Source of the DNA: Paraspadella gotoi
Lineage: Eukaryota; Chaetognatha
Assembly: GCA_051294375.1 (NCBI GenBank)
Contig: JBJCIZ010000239.1
Coordinates: 3,759,075 to 3,823,074 of the forward strand
Length of the DNA: 64,000 nt
Direction of reading: 5' to 3'
Below are positions 55,670-64,000 of this stretch, one piece after another; the stretch's first letter is position 1; every line of letters begins with the position of its first letter. The notes under the pieces were generated by a model. It saw only the letters and a program-made list of their open reading frames with translations, made no database searches and was not told the origin of the DNA. A program made the translations under genes and the position numbers.

Positions 55670-55890
55670 TATTTATGAAATTGGTACAACCAATATAAAT
55701 AAGCTATCTTGGCCCTGACTTTGGACGGGCTTTGGTCGTTTAAGGCCTCCATCACTCTTACAAGATAATTACATAGCAGGTCCCTGCAAGCTTTCAATCA
55801 AAGACTCTCTCACAGTCTCGTTTATTCACTCCCAGAGTACCCGGCTTTCCTATCAACGAAGTGGTATACTAATTAAAAGAATATTTCAAT
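55670..55890 (+). repeat. Family T repeat (copy B)
   Basis: TATGAAATTGGTACAACCAA, AAGCTATCTTGGCCCTGACT and GAGTACCCGGCTTTCCTATC, then GTGGTATACTAATTAAAAGA. Confidence 0.75.
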
Positions 55891-57340
55891 TGTATTTTAT
55901 TTTTAAAATACCACCTTAATTACTCTCCTATCCAAGTTTTCTTCCCTTAACCCACTAACTGTAACCAAGACTCGTAAATTGCCGCCCCTTTCAACTCATT
56001 GATTTTTTTTTTTCGCCCAGAAATAAAATTGCCGTCCACGTCATGGTTGCCGGTAGTTTTACAGGGAGACTCGTCAAAAGTTTCTGATTAAAAAAAAAAT
56101 GAAATCGTTAAAAAAATTTGGCAATCTGCTCAATACTATATAAGTTCGTTTCGCTTTTTTTCGAAATAAGTCCCCTTAACTTGCTCCACACACACACCAC
56201 TTAAAAAAAAAAAAAAAAAAAAAAAATTATTTTTTCTGAGTACCCACTGTTAATTTTTTTGTTTCGGTTCACATCGAATCCGAGGTCGCTCCATGGTCGA
56301 CGGAAATTTTCGACCTTGTCGTTGTTTCACAAATGGTCATTTTTGGAAACCGACTTCGTAAAAAATTGGTCTCCCATGTCATCGTCGTCGTCGTCCGTCG
56401 TCGTCGATTCGTCGTCGCTCGTCGTCGTCGTCGTCTGGTTTTGTCATCGTCGTTATTGCGATCCCGGGCACGAATGACGCGTCAATTTGGACCTTCGGGG
56501 TGGAGGGGGCGAGGTGAGAGGGACCCGGTGGGGGGGGGGGGTGGCAGTCGCGAGTTTACGGTCGTGGTTACCGCATTCGAATCCCGATTTAAAAGTCAAA
56601 CGAAGAATTTGTCTTTTTTTCTGAAATCTTTTTTTTGGTATTAAAATTTAATACATTTTGTATTTCTCCTTCATTTCGTCTCTCAGTATTTAATTAAGCA
56701 CACGTACGGCCAATGTAAAGTGGATAGGGACGTTCTGTTTAATAGTTTTTATTACAATATCAACTTTCCCATAAACGGATTTAGTATAATTTGAGAAGAA
56801 GATTATCGTTTTTTTTTCTGCTCATTATTTTGAAATTTTCAATTGCCAATTTCAATTATGTATCTCAACTAATTACATTTTTTGACGGGTTTTGTAATCG
56901 GACACAAAAGACGGATTTTTTTTCTTCCTCTGTTGAAGATTTTACTTGGTATTTGTATTATTATCGTATTGATATTTTTCCCAATATCATAGGCTCAAAA
57001 CTCCATTATTATAACTTTAATGAAATTGGTAAACAATATTATATGAGAGCGTTAATGGACCGATATAATTCGGTCTGTTTACATTAGTGGGCACGTGGAA
57101 ATGATAACTGATCTTCTTACAACTTTTACATACGGATGTGGTACACTGTCAGTTTTATCGAAATTTATTTCTCTCATCTTTGTTTATTAAATAAAATGTT
57201 TAAAAAAAGTGAAGCTTTGAAAACTTTTCTGAGCAAAATATAATGAATCTACTCAGCGGAAAGCCGGATTTTTTTCCTCTCGGTTATCGGGAAGAGAGAG
57301 AGAGAGAGAAGAGAGAGAGGAAGAGAGTAGAGAGAGAGAG

Positions 57341-57384
<44 letters not shown>

Positions 57385-57767
57385 CTATAAAATACCACGC
57401 CGAATTTTTTCAACTCCCGAAATTAAAAGGAACGAGTATTTCTTTCGTCCAGCGAAACAGAGAAAGAAAAAAATTGGTTGTTTTTTTCTTCGTCAGGTTA
57501 TTTTTGTTTTATTGTTTTTTTTCTTTCTTGGGATGCCGTCAGAGGCGTTCCGCTAAATCAGGATAAAAGATTCCAAAATGGCACCCCGAAACTCGTAATT
57601 AAAAATAAATTAAGACAATTTTAAATTAATATTGATTAGTTCCAGAAAATAGATTTAAAATAAAAACCCGCCCAAAAAACCTGCGGATACATTAATTTCG
57701 ATGGGTTTTAGTTAGTTTTTCCTCCTCTGCTTCTCTCTCTTCTCTTCTCTCTCTCTCTTCTCGTGTA

Positions 57768-57826
<59 letters not shown>

Positions 57827-60800
57827 GTTCGGCACCCCAAATCCATTAAATCTCTTTTAAAGCCTTCTCAAATCCCCATTAAATCTCTTCTTTTTGTCAG
57901 TAGTCTTCCCATTTTCTCGACTTAAAACTTTCTTTCCAACTTCAGTTTCGCTCTAAATATGCAATTCGCTCTCCTCACACAAAAAAATATGTTATCTTCT
58001 CACACTGGATGATCGCAGAGAAGTCAGCTGTCTGTGTTGGGCAGAGATTGCGCTGCGATCAATTGACAAAATGAACAACAGCGCTGTTTAAGAGAAATTA
58101 GGGCAAAACAAAGTAATGAGACTCGGCGTCTCTCATTGTTTTATAGTATATTATTGAAGTTTTCGGCTTTGGCTTAATGAATTAAATGGTAAAGCGTACA
58201 TTTTACAATTACATTTCCAACGCAATACCTTTTCATAACTCGGTACGATAAAGAAACCCTTTTTTTTATACTCGATAACAATTAAAAAAAAAAGCGGAAA
58301 GTTGATCAACGACTTCATGCTGATTTTAAAAACAAAAACAAAAAATTAAATCCCCCAAAAAAAGAAAAGAAAAAGAAAAGAAATAAAGTGAGCGCGCTGA
58401 TCTCCAATTGAGACAGACGCGTTCACAAAAATAAAGAAGAAAAATCTTTCACACACAGTTTCGATTCAAATCTCGTTCGCGTTATGAGTTACAGTTCACA
58501 AAAAAAAATCATTTACATTTGTGTTTTCGTTAAAAAAAAAATATTCGTTATTTACACGCTCTTTTTTGTTCATCAGCTTCTTTTTCTACTTTTAACTTAA
58601 ACTTTGTTATTGTTCATATATAAAATAAATGTTTTATTTTTCCTCCTACTCGATTCTCCTCGTTGTAATATTGACTTAACTTTAAATCCTAACCCTGGGT
58701 CCCGGGTTCGATAACCTATCCCAAGCGAGCCGGGTTTCTCAAGAGCCTTCGTGGGAAGAGGGGAGGCGAAGAGTCGAAACATTTCTGAATTCGAAATGAA
58801 GAGAAATGTCGGGGAAATTCGATTGAGCGAATAATTGGACGGGGAGTGGCTGGGTGATCTTCTTATTACAATTTCTTGAAGGATAACTGGAAATGATATT
58901 TGTAACAAGTATGGCGTAATGTGATGCACGCCTTGGGATGGGGATCTCAGTGTTGGCTTCAGGGTTACCGACCCGCAATGACGCCTCCAGTCAATGTCGC
59001 GGTTTTATTTCGCTCCCTGGTTTCCTTATCATGAAGTAGTCATATATTTCAAAGAATAGTTTCAAATTGTACGAAAAGATCCTTAAGTATTAAATTAGAA
59101 AATATATAATTTTACTCCGCACAAGCATAAAAAACAATATATATTTTCTCTTTCTCAATTTCCTTTTCCTCTTCTTTTGTCTTCTTTCATCTTTTCATTT
59201 CAGTTTTTTTATCGCTTTGTCACGTTTTTCCTTTTTCCTTTTTTTCCCTTTTCTTCTTCCTTATTTATCTTCCTTTGTTCTCTTTGTCAATCATCTTTCT
59301 CATGATTTGTATCCAACGTCATTGCCTTCGCAGAGTGCTCGGCCCAAGAGCGTCTCCAAAACTGATTGATATTAATTCGAATTATGATGAGCAGAGGTGA
59401 CCGCTAGAACGAACTTAGGCAATTTAAAGATCTGTTATCCTCGTTCGTTTCTTCGTGCGATTTGGAAAATGTTCATCTTAATCAAAAAATGTTTCGTTTA
59501 AATTTTAATATTCGACACACTATTGAATCTTTTTTATTTACTAAGTCAACTTATAACGTTTGACTCGTAAAACGTTTATTTGATCGTTTATCGCCGAATA
59601 ATCTTTACAAATAATAGAAAGTATATGGTAATGTTATGTACAAGTTCTCGAAGCCGGTTGAGCTATAAAAAAAAACTGGTTCCTGGAAATGAAGACGAAT
59701 CTTGATTAATTTCGCGGTTATTTCTTTCGTCCGGTTTTCTTGCAATTGACGCGTCAATTAACGAGTTTTAAAACAAGAGTTTTTATTATCAAAAGAAATT
59801 GCGGAAAAATGAGTACGAAAATCTGTCTTCGTACTATGACTTGTTATTATTAACACTTTTTGTGCTTTCGGTTTTTTCTTGACTCGTCAATAGTATATAA
59901 TATAAAATTTACGAATTAACATTGTTTTAATGGATTAATATTCCATAGGAAATTCGTTGTTATTATTTCTGTCTTGTTTAAACCATTAAAATTCTCGTTT
60001 TGTCTTTTCAAAGTTTTATTTAATCAGACATTTTGCTATTAAAATCGAGCGATGGACTTCTTCGGACGGCGCACGCTGGAGACTGCCGTATGCCTAAGTA
60101 TGCCTCAGAAAGATCCTCACAGTATGCTTTTAAAGAGTGCGTATGAAGACTATGTTCTTCCAAGCGACTGAAACGTGCCGCAATGTTATGCTCGTTCGAT
60201 AACCGAGCCGCAAATTCCGCTTCTCACCTTTCGTTGACGTCAAATATAAAAAAAAAAACCCTTTGCCAAACGAAAAAAAAGTTAGTGTTACAAAAGCGAA
60301 ACAATTTCGGCACTATTTTCCATTCTCATGCCCATTTGTTTTTAGTCTTTAAAGCGAAAACTTTTTGGCTATACAATTTATTAAAAAGGGCCCTATTTTA
60401 TTTGTAATTTTGAACTTAATTTATAACCTTATATCTACCATTATCTTTACCTAATCTTTCACTTAATCCAATCTTTCGTAACCTTACCTGATCGCTGATC
60501 CTAATCCCAACCCTAATCTTAACCTTATTTGCCTTCAACTAACCCTGATTCTTAACCTAATCCCTGACCGAATCTTGAAAACCTATTTTTATAACCTTAA
60601 CTAACTCTGATTTACGCCAAATTGATGGCGCTTTTTGGAAATATGGCAACTTGTCTTCTCTTATTGTTTCACTCGAGATTTTTTTTTACTCACGACTCAA
60701 AAAAGTAAGAGGAAAAATCAAACAAGAGCGCACACTTGCTCCAAATAGGTCTACTTTTCGTTCCACAAAAAAATAGGAAAAAAAATGAAATTTGTAACTG

Positions 60801-61321
60801 AGCGTAGAGAAAATGTATTTTTGGGGGGTTTTATTCGTTATTTCATTACAATTTTCAAACTTAAGTTCATAAACTTACTTCCGCATCGCAAACGTCGACG
60901 CAATATTTATTTTTTGTCTCCTTCACTCAAAGTTACTTTTATTCTTCCGTCGTGGTTAACTAACCGTAGCTTAGCCGAACAAATTATCCCCGACAAGATC
61001 TGTGACGATTGAAAAACCTTTTAAGTTTAGAATAGAGTTCGAACAATTTAGAAAAAAAAAGAGCATTTCACAGTCGTTTTTAGAAAACAGAACGGTAATT
61101 CAATGGATTGCGCCGCAGTGACAGCCTTATCTCGTGTATTTCTTCGTGGACATTGACATGACGTGCCATCATATGACATTATTATGACTACAATAACTTT
61201 CTTAGCCCGTATTATTGATTAGACACGCACTGCATCGGAATTTTCTCTCTCATCTCTCTCTCTCTCTTTCTCTCTTGTCCTCCCATACATTTGCGTATTA
61301 AAATTTTCCCAATTTATCAAA

Positions 61322-61369
61322 AGCGCTGATGTAAGACTCGAAACAGAGTCGAAAACATGTCTTGTTTTA
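61322..61369 (+). ncRNA. Hammerhead-like motif (copy B duplicate of 53443)
   Basis: Base-for-base the same as the copy-A motif, including GACTC/GAGTC stem II and CGAAAACATGTC. Confidence 0.5.
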
Positions 61370-61645
61370 TAATAAATAAAATCGTTGTTTGCCCAAAAAC
61401 AAAATCTCTTTTCTTGTCTTTATTCTTATAGTTTTAGGATTTCCTGAAGGCGGCGCTAGCAGTCCCTTAGAATTGAGGTTTTTTTTTTTTCAATTTTTTC
61501 CTTAACAAATGATTAACTAACTATATGCAAGTATGAGCATTTTACGTAAAGTGGGACGAGACCGACGGGACCCGAGAGACAGAAGACCGATCGGAAAGTG
61601 AGTACTCCGCGGCGCAACTTTAAAGACACCAGAATCTCTCTCTTT

Positions 61646-61670
61646 NNNNNNNNNNNNNNNNNNNNNNNNN
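61646..61670. other. Assembly gap (25 N)
   Basis: Same flank on the left as the gap at 53767; the right flank enters the block about 2.4 kb in. Confidence 0.99.
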
Positions 61671-63039
61671 CCTGTAATTTTTTTGTTTCGGTTCCATCCG
61701 ATCCGAGTCGCTCCATGGTCGACGGAATTTTCGACTTTCGTGTTTCACAAATGGTCATTTTGGAAACCGACTTCGTAAAAATTGGTCATCCCCATGTCAT
61801 CGCTCGTCGTCGTCGCGTCGTCGTCGATTGTACGTCGTCTCGTCGTCGTCTGTCGTTGGTTTTGTCATCGTCGTTATTGCGATCCGGACGCACGAATGAA
61901 CGGTCAATTTGGACTTCGGGGGTAGTAGGGGGCGGGTGAGAGGGACCGGTGGGGGGGGGGGGGTGGCAGTCGCCGAGTTACGTCGTGGTTACGACATTCG
62001 AATCCCGATTTAAAAGTCAACGGAAGAATTTGCTCTTTTTTCTGAAATCATTTTTTTGGTATTAAAATTTAATACTTTTGCTATTCTCCTTCATTTCGTC
62101 TCTCGTATTTAATTAGACACACGTACGGCCAATGTAAAGTGGATAGGGCGTTCTGTTTAATATTTGTTATTACAATATCAATTTCCATAAACGGATTTAG
62201 TATAATTTGAGAAAGAGATATCGTTTTTTTTTCTGCTCTTATTTGAAATTTTCAAGTTGCCAATTCAATTAATGTATCTCAACTAATTACATTTTGACGG
62301 GTTTGTAACTCGGACACAAAAGACGGATTTTTTTCTTCCTCTGTGAAGATTTTACTTGGTATTTGTATTATTATCGTATTGTATTTTTTCAATATCATAG
62401 GCTCAAAAAACTGCATTATAAACTTTAATGAAATTGGTACAACCAATATTATATGAGAGACGTTAATGACCGATATAATTCGGTCTGTTTACAATTAGTG
62501 GGCACGTGGAAATGATAAACTGATCTTCTTACAACTTTACATCGATGTGGTACACTGTCAGTTTTATCGAAATTTATTTCTCTCATCTTTTGTTTATTAA
62601 ATAAAATGTTTAAAAAAAGTTGAAGCTTTGAAAACTTTTTCTGAGCAAAAATATAATGAATCCTCTCAGCNNNNNNNNNNTATAAAATCCACGCCGAATT
62701 TTCTTCAACTCCCGAATTAAAAGGAACGAGTTTTCTTTCGTCCAGCGAAACAGAGAAAGAAAAAAAATGGTTTGTTTTTTTCTTCGTCGGTTATTTTTGT
62801 TTTTTGTTTTTTTTTCTTTCTGGATGCCGTCAGAGGCGTTCCGCTAAATCAGGAAAAGATTCCAAAATGGCACCCGAAACTCGAATTAAATAAATTAAGA
62901 CAATTTTAAATTAATATTGATTAGTTCCAGAAAATAGATTAAAATAAAAACCCGCCCAAAAAACCTGCGATAATTAATTTTTCGATTGGGTTTTAGTTAG
63001 TTTTTCCTCCTCGCCTTCTCTTCTCTTCTCTCTCTCTCT

Positions 63040-63102
<63 letters not shown>

Positions 63103-64000
63103 GTTCGGCACCCCAAATCCCATTAAATCTCTTTTAAAGCCTTCATCAAATCCCATTAAATCTCTTCCTTTTTGTCAGTGTCTCCCATTTTCTCGACTTA
63201 AAACTTTCTTTCCAACTTCAGTTTCGCTCTAAATATGCAATTCGCTCCTCACAACAAAAAATATGTTATCTTTCTCACACTGGATGATCGAGAGAGTCAG
63301 CTGTTGTGTTGGGCGAGATTGCGCTGCGATCAATTGACAAATGAACACAGGCGCTGTTTAAGAGAAAATAGGGAAAACAAAAGGTAATGAGACTCGCGTC
63401 TCTCATTGTTTTATAGTATAATTATTTGAGTTCTCGGCTTTGGCTAATGAATAAATGGTAAAGCGATACATTTTACAATACATTTCAACGCAATACCTTT
63501 CATAACTCGGTACGATAAAAGAAAACCCTTTTTTTATACTCGATAACAATAAAAAAAAAACGCGGAAAAGTTGATCAACGACTTCATGCTGATTTATAAA
63601 ACAAAAAACGTTTTTTGATCGTTTATCGCCGAATAAATCTTTACAAAATAAGAAAGATATGTATTTGTATGTACAAGTTCCTCGAACCGGTTGAGCTATA
63701 AAAAAAACTGCGTTCCTGGAATGAAACGAAATCTTGATTAATTTTCGCGGTTTTTCTTCGTCCGGTTTTCTGATTGACGCCGTCGCAATTAACGAGTTAA
63801 AACAAAGAGTTTTTATTAATCAAAAAGAAATTGCGGGAAAAATGAGTACGTAAAAATCGTCTTCTTTACTTGACTTGTTATTTAACACTTTTTGCTTTCG
63901 GTTTTTCTTGGACTCGTCAATAGTTATTAAAATAAAAAAAGTTTACGATTAACATTGTTTTAATGATTTAATATTCACTAGAAATCGTTGTTATTTTCTT
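61671..64000. repeat. Large block, copy C (partial, with internal jump)
   Basis: Follows copy A from 48596 to about 50590 (10 N at 62671-62680 replace the GA tract), then at about 63606 jumps to sequence matching 51775 onward, skipping about 1.2 kb. It runs off the right edge. Confidence 0.8.

Larger units (their letters stand above)
53792..61645. repeat. Large block, copy B (about 7.85 kb)
   Basis: Same order of landmarks as copy A, with scattered single-base indels. Its offset from copy A drifts from about 7635 to 7879 bases. From 61092 to 61645 it is identical to 53213-53766 at a constant offset. Confidence 0.85.

Noticed and set aside
1-64000. CRISPR arrays, bacterial operons, prophage
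   Set aside because: The spliced animal-type genes and the absence of spacer-repeat spacing rule these out. The tandem repeats have no unique spacers.

Overview
The window looks like nuclear DNA of an invertebrate animal, probably a bilaterian. Genes are split into many short GC-rich exons with GT-AG introns. The exons sit in AT-rich sequence crowded with (CT)n, (GAAA)n and (GAC)n microsatellites and short dispersed repeats. I cannot name the species. Ten runs of N, raw-looking single-base indels and near-identical blocks beside N runs show a draft assembly that was partly filled with unpolished long reads.

Gene layout, left to right. (1) The 5' part of an MFSD8/CLN7-like 12-helix transporter lies on the minus strand (115-2331) and runs off the left edge. 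(2) A small PDZ protein of the ALP/Enigma/ZASP type is on the plus strand (6892-16245); its 7.6-kb first intron holds a 4.1-kb GC-rich satellite. (3) A divergent 14-3-3 protein is on the minus strand (17761-21036). (4) An omega-class glutathione transferase is on the plus strand (23399-29743). (5) A CYP2-clan cytochrome P450 is on the minus strand (24288-26702), wholly inside GST intron 2. (6, 7) Two tandem MFSD8-like transporters are on the plus strand (31880-38166 and 38614-44563). The second reads through completely at 526 codons; the first is disturbed by gaps and a duplicated noisy gap fill. From 44564 to the end I find no protein gene. That part is repeat-rich DNA arranged as a roughly 7.6-7.9 kb block present about 2.3 times.

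Functionally the set is housekeeping or detoxification: lysosome-type transporters, a P450 and a GST (xenobiotic phases I and II, here interleaved), a phosphopeptide adaptor and an actin/Z-disc-type PDZ adaptor. There is no operon logic.

The most interesting non-coding signal is a family of short elements. Each joins a (CT)n tract to a hammerhead-ribozyme-like core (CTGATGA, stem-loop II, CGAAACATGTT) and, where the 3' part can be followed, an A-rich tail. At least six copies of the core are visible. One copy has perfect stems and sits head-to-tail behind the tail of another. One pair looks like a clean insertion into a repeat that exists elsewhere in the window without it.
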